Shown here: one piece after another, positions 11,640 through 22,818 of the stretch
How positions within the stretch are numbered: position 1 is the stretch's first letter
Layout of the letters: each line of letters opens with the position of its first letter
NCBI RefSeq assembly: GCF_019703515.2
Contig: NC_059374.1
Span: 15,412,245-15,476,244 of the forward strand
Direction: 5' to 3'
DNA length: 64,000 bases
Source: Myxocyprinus asiaticus
Lineage: Eukaryota; Chordata; Actinopteri; Cypriniformes; Catostomidae
The notes under the pieces: model-generated
Databases searched by the model: none
What the model saw: only the letters and a program-made list of their open reading frames with translations
What the model was told of the DNA's origin: nothing
Position numbers and translations under genes: made by a program

Positions 11640-11932
11640 AATAATAATTATGTCATCATTTACTCACCCTCATGTTGTTGCAAACCCGTATGACTTTCTT
11701 TCTTCCATGGAACACAAAAACGAGACTTTAGGCAGAATAACAGTGTCAATCTCCATTTATATCCATTGTATGGAAAAAAGATGCATTGAAAGTGAACGGT
11801 GACTGAGACTAACATACTGCCTAACATCTCTTTTTGAGTTCCACATAAAAAACAATTTCATATGGGTTTGGAACACCCTGAGGTTGAGTAAATTATGACA
11901 GAATTTTCATTTTTGGGGAACTATCACTTTAA
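11640..11932. mobile_element. fold-back miniature element (TTAA-ended family)
   Basis: The left part (ATTATGTCATCATTTACTCA, TTCTTCCATGGAACAC) pairs with the right part (GAGTTCCACATAAAAAACAA, GAGTAAATTATGACAGAATT). The right end is GGGGAACTATCACTTTAA. The first about 25 bases of the left end are missing. It has no coding capacity. Confidence 0.8.
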
Positions 11933-13829
11933 AGCTTGAGAGAGGGGTCAAAATGCATAGATTGTTTGCCCCTTTGTCAGTTTTGCATGGTTTTCCTCAA
12001 AGTGCCAAAGCTGATGTAGAACTATGACATTACACACACACACATTCACAAACTGCACCACTATTTGAGATTTACTGCAAACAAGATGCAGTTTTTCCTC
12101 GCCCTTCAGATAAATAGTCCTATCAGCATAATGATTCCACATCGTACATGCTGACGTGCTTATTTCTTTATTTCTTTTCCATTTCTGATCAATAATTTAG
12201 CATCCCTCCATCTTTTTTTGCATTTCATTAAATTCACATGGGGAATTGCCTGGCTGTTATGATCCTTATCTTAGCGTCATCGATTGGGGGGAGGGGGGAA
12301 GGGGGGGTGCGGGAGGTATGGAGGGAGACCCCACGTACACTTCTATATTATTGTGTGTGAGTGAATGTTTCTAATGTAGCTTTGCTTTTAGGGGTCCTAA
12401 AAAAAATATATAAAAAATTAAATAAAAATAATAATCATACACACCAAATAATGCCTATTTCAAATCTTACACTGCCCAGTTTGAACTGCAGTGTTAAAAC
12501 TCTTTCTAAACAGTTTCTAAAACATTATCCCTGTCTCGCATTGCTGGGACAAACAGGTAGTCCCGCCACAAACTCACACCATTGGTTCTGTGTTTGCACT
12601 CTTCAAGAAGTCAACCTAAGATTGGTTTATTAAAAGTTGTCACTTCATTTAAAAAAATAATTGAAAACATTACACACTTCACATTTGAGGTTAGAATTTA
12701 GGTTAGAATTATTGTAGAATCATTATAATTAGCTTAATTTTAGGAACAATAGAAGTCAGTGGGAAGTCCTTATAGAGAGTTTGAGTTCTATGTGTGTTGG
12801 CTGGGTAAAGTGAATCTAAGTGCTTTAAAAAAAAATATTCTAAAACAAGGGTAGACTAATGACAGTCAGTGTAATTGAACCTGTAAATCCAGCTCTAACT
12901 CCTCACCACTCGGTCTGATCCTCTTACACATCTTGTCATCTTAAACATGAGTCACACAGCAGAAATCAGCTTACTGCATCACACACAGACACTCCTGAAC
13001 CCTTCCTCTCTCACACCACTTGCAAAAACCTACCATGATATGTTGTTTTTTTTTGTTTTGTTTTTTTTTGGACATGGTACAAAATATGTGTGCAGTGTGT
13101 GATTCTAGGTATTGTTTAGTACCATATTAATACCATGGTATAAGAATATGCTAATCATTCAGTAACATGGGATATCTCAAAGTACCATGGTATTACTGTC
13201 TGATACCATCATTACAACCACAGTACTTTTTTTTGTAAAGGACATTCACCAAAATATGTGCACTAACTGATGCTGCATTAAGTGGAGTCGGAAATGTTGT
13301 AAGTACGAGTTCCGAGCACATGAATGACTAAGTGAAGTCATATTTACCAGTGAGAAACTCAGAATTCTAGATGATGCCTGAGTTTCCGAGTTGTGACGTT
13401 GGAAGGCCGTTCAATTCAGTGCTTTATTTGTATAATATTAATTTGTTGTATAAACTAAAGTTAAATGTTTAAAGGTAAAGTTAATGTCTTACCCTTCAGG
13501 GTTTGTTTTATGGAATATTTATTTATTATGAATTAGGGCTGTCAATTGAATGCGTTAATTCAGTGCGATTAATTATATAAAAAAGAATAATAATGCAATT
13601 AATCATGTTCCCGGACCGTAACAAGAAATATTACAACCATTGGAGCAATTCAAGCTAGAAGAACCACCTGTTTTCAGCAGGAGGCAGTATGTGAAACTCC
13701 AACTGTAAAGGCAATGCGCAGCTGTACAGACAACAAACCACACTCAACGCTTGCTTGACATTAGCAACAGCACAAGATGAGAATTCGTTCTTGCATTCAA
13801 ACACAGCTGGACAGAGAGCAATTCCAAAT

Positions 13830-13950
13830 GCAGAGACCTCGAGACGTGTTTTTCTAAGTTTCAAATAACATTTAACTTGACACAGCAACCTAAAATGCTG
13901 TTTATGACACGATGCAACCAAAGTGAGATGCTCAAAAAGTGTCTTTCTGA
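13830..13950. repeat. dispersed repeat copy 1 (CTCGAGACGTG family)
   Basis: ACCTCGAGACGTGTTTTTCT, then a stretch with ATTTAACTTGACACAG, matches blocks at about 17690, 45391 and 45630 in the same order. Unnamed family. Confidence 0.5.
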
Positions 13951-14180
13951 TGCATGTGTACAATGACACGTCCTAAGAAAAGCCCTTATAATAAATCTAT
14001 CTCGAACAGATTGATGAATTCAATTGCAAAATGGATTGCTGTGGATTCTAGGCCAGTGGCTTATGTTCAATAATATGGAATTAAAAATATATATTAACTA
14101 CTAAATCCACTTTTTGTATTGTCTTATCAATGCTTTACCCGTCTGCAATAATAATGTAATGTACTGTATTTTTATTGTTG

Positions 14181-14183
<3 letters not shown>

Positions 14184-14245
<62 letters not shown>
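14184..14245. repeat. (TA)n microsatellite flanking Tc1 element
   Basis: A 62-base TA run directly abuts the CAGTGCATTCATAAATTATT terminus of the Tc1 element, as expected for a TA-targeting transposon. Confidence 0.95.
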
Positions 14246-14248
<3 letters not shown>

Positions 14249-15670
14249 TGCATTCATAAATTATTCAGACCCCTTCATAATTTTCGCATTTTGTTATGTT
14301 GAAGCCTTATGTTAAAATGCTTAAAATTATTTATTTTTTTCACATCAATCTACACTCCATACCCCATAATGACAAAGCAAAAACCAGATTTTGATAACTT
14401 TGCAAATTTAGTAAAAAGAAAAAACTGAAATATCACATTGACACAAGTATTAAGACCCTAAACTCAGTACTTAGTTGAAGCACCTTTGGCAGCGATTACA
14501 GCCTCAAATCAAGCAAAACAAGCTTTGCACACCTGGATTTGGGGATTTTCAGCCATTCTTCTCTGCAGATCCTCTCAAGCTCTGTCAGCTTGGATGGGGA
14601 CCATCGGTGGACAGCCATTTTCAGGTCTCTCCAGAGATGTTCGATTGGGTTCAAGTCTGGGCTATGGCTGGGCCACTCAAGGACATTCATAGAGTTGTAC
14701 CTAAGCCACTCTTGCATTGTCTTGGCTGTGTTCTTAGGGTCATTGTCCTGTTAGAAGATGAACCTTCGGCCCAGTCTGAGTTCCTGAGCACTCTGGACCA
14801 GGTTTTCATTAAGGATATCTCTGTATTTTGCTGCGATCAGCTTTCCTTCAAACATGACCAGTCCCCCAGTCCCTGCCACTGAAAAACACTCCCACAGCAT
14901 GATGCTTCACCGTTGGGATGGTATTGTGCAGGTGATGAGTGGTGCCTGGTTTACTCCAGACATGACGCTTGGAATTGAGGCCAAACAGTTCAATCTTCAT
15001 TTCATCAGACCAGAGAATCTTGTTTCTCACAGTCTGAGAGTCCTTTAGGTGCTTTTTTTATGGGTCTTGCACTGAGGAGAGGCTTCCGTCTGGCCACTCT
15101 GCCATAAAGCCCAGTTTGGTGGACTGTTGCAGTGAAGTATGTCCATCTGCAAGTTTCACCCATCTCCACACATGATCTCTGGAGCTCAACCAGAGTGACC
15201 ATCAGGTTCTTGGTCACCTCTCTTACTTAGGACCTTCTCCCCTGATTGCTCAGTTTGGCTGGGCGGCCAGCTCTGAGAAGAGTCCTGGTTGTTCCAAACT
15301 TCTTCCATATAAGAATTATGGAGGCCACTGTGCCCTTGGGAACCTTCAATGCAGCCGAAATGTTTTTGTAGCCTTCCCTAAATCTCTGCCTCAACACAGT
15401 TCTGTCTCTGAGCTCTTCAGGCAGTTCCTTTGAACTCATGGCTTGGTTTTTGCTCTGATATGCATTTTCAGCTGTGAGAGCTAATATAGACAGGTGTGTG
15501 CCTTTCCAAATCATGTCCAATCAATTGAATTTCAAGTGTCATAGCAAAGGGTCTGAATACCCTTTTTTTAATTTTTTTTTTTTTGTTTTTGCTTTGTATT
15601 TATGGGTTATGGAGTGTAATTTGATGTGAAAAATTAAATAATTTAAAGTATTTTACAACAAAATGTTTAC
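14246..15670 (-). mobile_element. decayed Tc1/mariner transposon
   Basis: The left inverted repeat starts CAGTGCATTCATAAATTATT at 14246. A long inverted match joins about 14335-14395 (CACATCAATCTACACTCCAT) to about 15590-15650 (GGAGTGTAATTTGATGTG). The right terminus has lost its outermost bases, so the end near 15670 is approximate. It encloses a broken transposase on the minus strand. Confidence 0.9.
14496..15439 (-). pseudogene. Tc1 transposase, inactivated
   Basis: From the ATG at 15439 (MSSKELPEELRDRTVLRQRF) the frame gives the helix-turn-helix DNA-binding part (KVPKGTVASIILIWKKFGTT) and the GRPAKL linker. It then meets a TAA at about 15226 and continues in the same frame (VREVTKNLMVTLVEL). 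A frameshift near 15020 leads to NKILWSDEMKIELFG with the first catalytic aspartate. After further disruption the second aspartate is present in QDNDPKNTAKT (about 14740, preceded by a stop), and the glutamate block PSHSPDLNPIEHLWRDLK is present near 14640. All three DDE landmarks are recognisable, but stops and shifts make it non-functional. Confidence 0.9.
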
Positions 15671-16410
15671 CTATGTCATGAGAAACTAGTAGGACAAATG
15701 TTAACTTTAGTCCTGAAGAAACAGATAATTCAAATTGTTTTGTTTAGCTTTCTCTCTCTCTCTTTATTTTATTTTATTTTATTTATTTATTTTTAAGTTC
15801 AGTTGATGCACTGGTAATCTTTAAGCAAAGAGTGTCAGAGTCCGTTTACAAGAGCTGGAAGTGTGACCTTCTGTTAATCCATTAAAACGACTGGTTAATC
15901 AATTAAGCGGAGACCACGGTCAGCTACAATAATGCAACACAATAGAGAAAAGGAGAGAAAAAAATAAAAATAATGCCACACTGGGATCAGTCACACACAC
16001 ACACAAACACACTCTTTCAAGGTGTACATCCCAATGGATCCTATCCCATGATCTTCTCATATAATGTGAATGGCCACTCACACATCCGCATCTATGACAA
16101 AAGAGAGGGGAATCCAGCCATATAATCAATCAATACATGCTGGAAACCCTATTGCCCCTTATACTGATACACACTGACACAGCAGTTAAAGCGGATCAAT
16201 GAGCGCTCCTGTGTGAAGGGCAGGCAGACGCACACCTCCATTGAGAAAGATGAAGTGAGAACAAGAAAGAGTGACTCAAGTGACTGATTCCATCTGACTT
16301 GGCCGGTGTAAGCAGCACCTATTGATTTTCCAATCAACATATCAACACTTACACACTCAGCTGCTTGAAGTAGAAAGTCTGTTACTCGAGGAAACTGCTA
16401 CCTTGTTTAA

Positions 16411-16424
16411 ACACACGCGCACAC

Positions 16425-16455
<31 letters not shown>
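16411..16455. repeat. (CA)n/(CG) microsatellite
   Basis: CA repeat with CG interruptions. Confidence 0.95.
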
Positions 16456-17579
16456 ATGGACTCTTGGCAGAATCCCTTGGCAACCTTTAGAGTTAATTTG
16501 AAATCAAAAGAAACAGCACTTGTCATTTTTGGGTGAATTGGCTTTATGGCCTGAACCCAAATCAACACAAAACGAGATGAGGGTAAAATTAAAGTAAAAT
16601 ATGTTTTCACAAGATTTTCAAACAATGTTTCAGTAACCAAAATATCTGATAGCAAGTTGGTCAGTCCTTATATTTTCAGCAGATGCCAAACAGATGCTAG
16701 CAACCAGAGTTTATGTTCACCTGAGTTGGTAGCAACAGTTCGCTACTCAAGCGTTTTCTGTTGGGATCAGTATCAGGCAATACATTGACAAAATGTGACC
16801 AATACTGACATTATGTATCATTTAATCATATTATGCTAAATAGCACAGATATCTCACAAAAAAAGCGTTTTGTTTGCATCTTTTAGATTATGTTTAGCTA
16901 ACTGTGCCAACTGGGTCGCTAAATGACTATTTGTATTGCATGAGACAAACCTCAACAAATTTCGCCCTGAAAATGACCTATAGATTTTCCTTTTAACAAA
17001 AAGTAATTTATAATTCACACACTGCACACATACCCTATAAGGTAATGTTAAAAATAAGTATCATCTATGTTGACAGTACAGCCCATTGTACGTCTTTATT
17101 TGGCTTCATTTTGTTGAATTGTCCCATTTTTCATTGTGTCTGCTCCATTCAGACAAAATGGGAGACATTGAGGAAGCCCAAAATGAATTAAGACTGATTT
17201 ACCGAGCTCCCCAAGACCATAACAAAGATGGAAGGGTTCCCCAGCTAAGCTAAAAACAAGGACAGGGTCTTCATCTTCATTTTAATTAAATCTTCATTCA
17301 AACGCCTCAGATGTGTATTCAATGAATATGACAGGCAAAACACAAAGAGCACAAACACAAATGCAAATCCTAGTTTTGTGGTTCTTATTTATTTTTTTAC
17401 ATTTTTTTTTAGAGTATTTGTTTTCACATTTGCCCTGTTCCAGAATATAGTAAGATGCCTAGCTTAGCTGAAGGTCAGTAGACAGTAGAAAGCAAAAATG
17501 TGCTGCCTTATAAGACACTTTTTTCCCCCTTAATTCTAAGCGGCCATTCACAGCAAATACATTTTTGCTTCAGTTTGCT

Positions 17580-17584
<5 letters not shown>

Positions 17585-17610
<26 letters not shown>
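17585..17610. repeat. (TA)n microsatellite
   Basis: 13 TA units. Confidence 0.95.
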
Positions 17611-17679
17611 GTTTTTCTATGTAAACATGCGCTTGACATACATCTTTGTCCGTTGCACTACGTCTTGCTGTTTTTTCAG

Positions 17680-17760
17680 TGTCTCATGCAGGAGCTCCAC
17701 GTTTTTAAGATGCTGTGTCAATTTAAACAAACTTTATCTATTAAAAATGCATCACAAGAC
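17680..17760. repeat. dispersed repeat copy 2 (CTCGAGACGTG family)
   Basis: GGAGCTCCACGTTTTTAAGA followed by TGTGTCAATTTAAACAAAC resembles the blocks at 13830 and 45391, more diverged. Confidence 0.35.
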
Positions 17761-18458
17761 ACCTGCATTCTAACTGTGTCTAACTTTTTTCAGCGCAAGA
17801 ATGTGTTTGGTCTGAATCGCTCCTATGGCAGCTTGTATTCTATTCCAGATTCATTCAAGATGCCGGAATAGAGAGAAATATCAGCAATACATTTTTATTT
17901 AATAGTGAAAAGAATCAGTTAAAAATAGTTCCATGTATTTAGAAACTTACTATTTTAACCAATATGTGTATGTGTGCTGTCTAGCTTTTCTTTAGCTTAA
18001 GGATGTGTCATTTTGAAACGCCCCTTAAAAGGTATCTCATATATGCGTATGTAGTCAGTAGATAGCAAGGCAGCTAACTGGGTTTTGGAACAGAGCAAGT
18101 GTTAGCATGTTACACCTACTCCTTTGGTCTAAACTGTTTGCAAACACGACCCTTAAAACCTATTCTCTGCATCTTCCTACATCGTAATCATTCTTTACAC
18201 ACTATTTGGACTCTTGAAAAACATCCATTGCTCTCTCTTCACACTCTCAAAGAAGAATGACCTTACCATTCTTTACATGATAGAGCTAAAAAAATAAAAT
18301 CTAAAAAACTGACACAAAACAACGGGTGCAACAAGCCCTCCTGTACTATTCTGGGATCAGTTGGCCCATGCACTTCCAACATTTATGATGGAAAACATGA
18401 CAGATTTCAAGTCAACAGTTACAGACACAACAGTCCAACTTAGCCAAGAATGTCTTAC

Positions 18459-18605
18459 CTGGGACGATGGAGACAGTGTCCTTCTCCCAGGACACCACAC
18501 TGACGTACTCCTGCACAGCAGAGGGGATGAGGCACTTGAAGACGGCCACGTTGCCCCGCATGGACCTTTGGTCCGCCACGCGAACCGTGTAGGGTTCCCT
18601 GAACA
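18459..18605 (-). CDS. dscaml1: dscaml1 exon 3: first half of second Ig domain
   Basis: This 147-base exon encodes residues 122-170, the first half of Ig domain 2 of Dscaml1. It starts [10 protein letters not shown], continues [14 protein letters not shown] with the first domain cysteine (C146), and reaches the core tryptophan in VVSWEKD (W161), ending DTVSIVP. The partner cysteine lies in exon 4, outside the window. The acceptor is ACAAACAG at 18606 and the donor is CCCAG|GTAAGA at 18458, both consensus. Phase 1 on both sides matches exon 2. VFREPY and [12 protein letters not shown] favour DSCAML1 over DSCAM, which as I remember it has VLREPY and IIPSSVEAYITVV. The exon is intact. Confidence 0.96.
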
Positions 18606-18689
18606 CTGTTTGTGATAAGGTAGGAGAGAAACAGATGTGTGGATTGTAAGTTTTGTTCACGGTTGTGGGAAAAAAAGGGAAGACAAAAG

Positions 18690-18905
18690 GTTCCAGGTTC
18701 AATACAAGTTAAGCTCTATTAACAGCATTTGTGGCATAATGTTGATTACCACAAAACAATTATGTCAACTCGTCCCTTTTATACTTTAAAAAAAAAAGCA
18801 AAAATCAGTAAGAAATACTTACAATGGAAGTGAATAGAGCCAGTCCATGAGCGTTCAAATACACACTGTTTTAAAAACTATTAAGTAAGACATAAGCATT
18901 ATAGG
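18690..18905. repeat. dispersed MITE-like repeat, copy beside exon 3
   Basis: TTCCAGGTTCAATACAAGTT ... CATTTGTGGCATAATGTTGA ... ATGGAAGTGAATAGAGCC is repeated in reverse orientation at about 28430-28605. It starts about 85 bases upstream of the exon 3 acceptor, in intron 2. Confidence 0.6.
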
Positions 18906-19149
18906 TGTTTTAAGCTCTGAAGGTGTTTTTAAGGATTTCCTGTTTCAGTGGCATGCCCAAAATTAAAACCCTAAAACTCTACAAAAAACCCCCAAAGAGG
19001 GTCAATTGTTTGGTATCATTTTAAAGGAAGCTTTTCAAATGTTTTATTGATAAAGATTCTGATAAATTATGAGATTCGCAGCCTAAGAAACTGCTTAAAA
19101 ATCACAAAAAAATGTGATGTGGTGGTGCTGGAGTGGTTCGTCCAAGGGC

Positions 19150-19390
19150 GGAGGAGCCTGCTGCCATCCGCCAGGAGACGAAGGAGCTGCTGTCATCCGC
19201 CAGGGGGCGGGGGAGCTCGCTGCCTTCCGCCAGGAAGTGGAGAAGCCGCTGCCGGTCGCTAGAGGGCGGAGGAGCCGCTACCGTCCACCAGGGGGCGGGG
19301 GAGCTTGCCACCATCTGCCGGGAGGTGGAGCAGCTGCTGACATCTGCCGGGAGGCGGGGGAGCTCGCTGCCGTCCACCAGGAGGCAAGGT
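19150..19390 (+). repeat. GC-rich 29-30 bp minisatellite with CTCF-like cores
   Basis: Eight units begin at about 19168, 19197, 19227, 19256, 19285, 19315, 19344 and 19374 (spacing 29 or 30 bases). Each unit has a GGAGGAGCTCGCTGCC-type part and a CCRCCAGGGGGCGG-type core. The best cores are CCACCAGGGGGCGG (19285) and CCGCCAGGGGGCGG (19197). Several frames are open on both strands only because the repeat lacks stop codons. The mixed 29/30 spacing breaks any single frame, so I do not call a gene. Confidence 0.85.
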
Positions 19391-19461
19391 CCAGTGCCAT
19401 CGGTTGGCGTCGCGGAGGACCGCTACCCAGCTGGCCGAGGACCGAATGGCGGCGTGGTCGG

Positions 19462-19895
19462 GATGGCACTAAGTACATGATACAGACTCAATGATGGCTC
19501 AAATGACACAGAATGGAACTGTAACGGGGTTTGGGAAAGGAGTAGGCAGGAACCGGATCAACATTCAACATTCAAGACTTTAATTATAACTTAACATCAA
19601 ACTGAACTGGAACAGCTCTGGGTGTATTTCTCTCCCTCTCTCTCTCCCGCCCTCTTCCCTCTCCTCTCCCCTCGTCCTACCCAGGTACCCAGTAGGCGGG
19701 GAGAATCAGTCGGTGAGGATATGGGCAACTCCTCCCCTCAAGGGGGGGAGTAAGTCAGTCAGGAGCTTTCCCCAGCCTGAATAGGGCAGTGGGGGTATGT
19801 GATGAGGAGGAGGGCGTGGCCGGGCTGTGAGGGTGCATGCCTGGCACTGAGTAGCTCAATTATCAGGAAAGAGATAAGAGGAGGAGTCAGGGATG

Positions 19896-19946
<51 letters not shown>

Positions 19947-20132
19947 CAGAGCTGCGTTTGTGTGTCGTTGACATTTGTTATTATGTTCCAGTTCAGTTTG
20001 ATGTTAAGTTATAATTAAAGTCTTGTTGAATGTTGATCCGGTTCCTGCCTACTCCTTTCCCGAACCCTGTTACAGTTCCATTCTGTGTCATTTGAGCCAT
20101 CATTGAGTCTGTATCATGTACTTAGTGCCATC
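19462..20132. mobile_element. 670-bp inverted-repeat element
   Basis: The left arm from 19462 (GATGGCACTAAGTACATGAT) and the right arm to 20132 (ATCATGTACTTAGTGCCATC) are near-identical inverted copies for about 150 bases. They include GGAGTAGGCAGGAACCGG and a stretch ending TTAACATCAAACTGAACTGG. With gaps they extend to about 19655 and 19938, where CT- and GA-rich tracts face each other. The central about 280 bases are GC-rich and not paired. No transposase is seen. It could be a fold-back element or two long-terminal-repeat ends in opposite orientation. Confidence 0.75.
19899..19942. repeat. (GA)n microsatellite
   Basis: 22 GA units at the inner edge of the right arm of the inverted repeat. 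Confidence 0.97.
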
Positions 20133-22238
20133 TCCTGGTGGCCATATGTATCCCCTCCTCTAAGTAATGTTATTTGATATTTTATCTCCTCTCTATTTTT
20201 CATACATTTTTAAGCAAAAACGCTGCATATAAGCAACACCTGTTTCCAGGTAACATATATGTCAAAGACATGTACTTATCTATTACTAAAACAAATATGC
20301 TGGCTGTATTCTACTCTTTGAGAGCTTTCCAACAACATATGACACATGGCTATTTAATCAGTTTGATGTTTTTATTGATTACAATATGTATGTACAGTGC
20401 AAAAATATTAATAAATTATCAAAATGCTTGAAAATAAATTTCAAAGCACTTGTTCAATTTTGGTCATAATGTCTACATGCACTGTAAAGTACAGCTTCTA
20501 ATCTTTGAAATGATACCTCTTATGTGTTGGTCAAGACTGCAGTAATTAATATTTTGATAATATTTTTTAATTATCAAATCTGAGTTTAAAGGGTTCAAAT
20601 AAAAAAAAAATGTAATGCAGATAAATTGCTGACTTTATCACACTAAAATCATATTAACACTTATAATGTTTACATCTTGCCACAAACACATTTTTTAACC
20701 ATATTTTTACTTCGTGCCTTTTAAGTCTTGATGAATATCAGTACAACAGCACTCTTGCTCATGTGATAGTATATTAATTTTATACAAAAGTTCTATAAAC
20801 AATAAGTCAATACTGAGTAACCTAAATGTTAGACACAATATGGCCAGTTATTTTGTCTATTTTTGCAAACACCACTAATGAATAGTTTAATGTAATAGTT
20901 CCAAACAAAGCCATAGCAGAATCTATTTCATCAAGCATCTGAGAGACTGATGGCCTGGAATGGTGCAAACACAGAAAAGTGGAGGGATATATACAGTTAA
21001 ACATCCCTGCACTGTTAAACTAAATATCAGAACACTTGGAAAGCTACATGTCCAATCAAATTAGAGGACTGGGGAAAACAAACTGTTGTAAAAACTAACT
21101 TAGAGCACTTGATATTGCATTTTGAGAAGAAGTAGGGAATCACTTTTGTAAATAGTTGCTTGGAGAGTTTAGGAATTGGCCTTTTTATAAATCACCCTGG
21201 CCATGCTTACAGACAATGAGTGGACGACCCCGCACAGCCTCTGGAGCTGTCAAAAACATTTGCCCCCACAGAAGGAACCCTCTCTGCACCTGACAACTGT
21301 AACCCTTATGCAAAATCAATAGAGGAGTAGAGCGTGCAGAAAGAGTGGGGTTCGAAAATGTAATTTACAGCCGAGGAGATCCTCCTACAGGACAGGGCAA
21401 CAGGGGAACATGAGCAGATTAAAGGAGGCGCTGAATTTCATTTTAATTTCAGGGACTCAATTTGTTTTCTGTTTTTCATCAACATCTATTTACTTACGGA
21501 TTTTAATTTCTGCCTCGCTTCATTGGGGAAGCAATGTGACACGCAGAGAAAGCGCATTTCATTCACAAACATGATGGCACAAATTTGATCAAGCAGTTGG
21601 GGGATGTTTTCAGGGAACTCTGTGGGTTTTGCAATTGGGTTCATGGCCAATTCAACTCCGCTGCTTTTCTACCCCATCGGAAAAGAGAGCGATTATAAGA
21701 ATTCATGAAACGTTGCATTCATCCAAACAGGCGCTCTGAGGCCACCCCTCCCCATCCCCATCTCTCTTTCACTCGCTACCTCTATTTCTATATATAATTA
21801 ACGCCTGGCTTACGGGCGAATTTCCTTGGTCATTAATAATGGTTTCTGCCAGGTGCCAGTGTCACCCACAGAGCGCAAAATCTGTGTCCTTGTCTGATAT
21901 GACGTCTCGAATCGTTGAGTCCAGCAATAGACTGCATCTCCTTATTTCTTTCTGCAAAAATAATTGTCTTTATCAGTATTTTTGTCTTGCTTTCCAGTAA
22001 AAATATCTAAAACCAGATAAATGTACTTGAGAAGCGAAAATGGCATAATATATTTAGACTTGTTTTCAGAGAATGTATCTAGAATTTCTTTTTCTTATTG
22101 CATTGGCAATTTTTCATTTTATTTTATTTTTTATTAAAAAAATTTTTATCAAGTTTGTGCTTAAAACAAGAAAAAGTAATATCCCAATATGGTTAGAAAA
22201 AAATAAACTTTATTCAATATATATTCATTGCAACCTTT

Positions 22239-22241
<3 letters not shown>

Positions 22242-22314
<73 letters not shown>
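22242..22314. repeat. (TA)n microsatellite, about 73 bp
   Basis: Pure TA tract. A (TTTC)n tract follows at 22439-22466. Isoleucine-tyrosine frames here are artefacts. Confidence 0.97.
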
Positions 22315-22320
<6 letters not shown>

Positions 22321-22749
22321 TATTTATTTATTTATTTTTTACCCAAGTACATTTATCTTGTTTAAAGGATGTTTAGTTATTTTTACTGTAAAACAAGACA
22401 AATTATACTTATTAAGAAAATTATTTATTGCAATTTCTCTTTCTTTCTTTCTTTCTTTCTTTCTTCCTTCCTATAAAAACATTCTGCCATACTACTCTAG
22501 CTAGTTCTGCAGTATATAGTATACTGTGCATACAGTAGTATGCACATTTTCTGTATGGATAAAATAGAATACCCTGATGATCTAGTACATTTTCCAAAAT
22601 GAGTCATATACTGTTTAGAAAAAAAAATAATTATAAAAATCCCAAAATGTAATGTGCTCGACTTCACCATTTCAAGTGTGACGACTGAACCGGAAGTTAA
22701 TGTCAACCATGATTTTGAACTCTTTCTTAACTCATTATTTGATCTGGTA

Positions 22750-22751
<2 letters not shown>

Positions 22752-22815
<64 letters not shown>
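22752..22815. repeat. (TA)n microsatellite, about 64 bp
   Basis: Pure TA tract. Confidence 0.97.

Positions 22816-22818
<3 letters not shown>

Larger units (their letters stand above)
1..18458 (-). other. dscaml1: dscaml1 intron 3 (partial, at least 18.4 kb)
   Basis: This begins with the GTAAGA donor after exon 3 and continues off the left edge. No Ig-like exon with splice sites was found on the minus strand here, so exon 4 lies outside the window. Contents are listed separately: LINE and DIRS-like remnants, nested miniature elements, a fold-back and a Tc1 element. The remaining stretches (1-800, 910-1390, 6.1-9.1 kb, 11.9-13.5 kb, 15.7-18.4 kb) show AT-rich unique DNA and microsatellites only. 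Confidence 0.85.

Noticed and set aside
13655..13969. 104-codon minus-strand open frame
   Set aside because: It overlaps a dispersed repeat found elsewhere in the window and resembles no protein family.
18361..18615. Plus-strand open frame across dscaml1 exon 3
   Set aside because: Antisense shadow of the real exon, which has correct splice sites on the minus strand.
19114..19494. Overlapping long open frames (up to 126 codons) on both strands in the GC-rich array
   Set aside because: They follow the 29-30 bp minisatellite, which lacks stop codons. Unit spacing is not a multiple of three, so no frame is maintained. There is no family resemblance.
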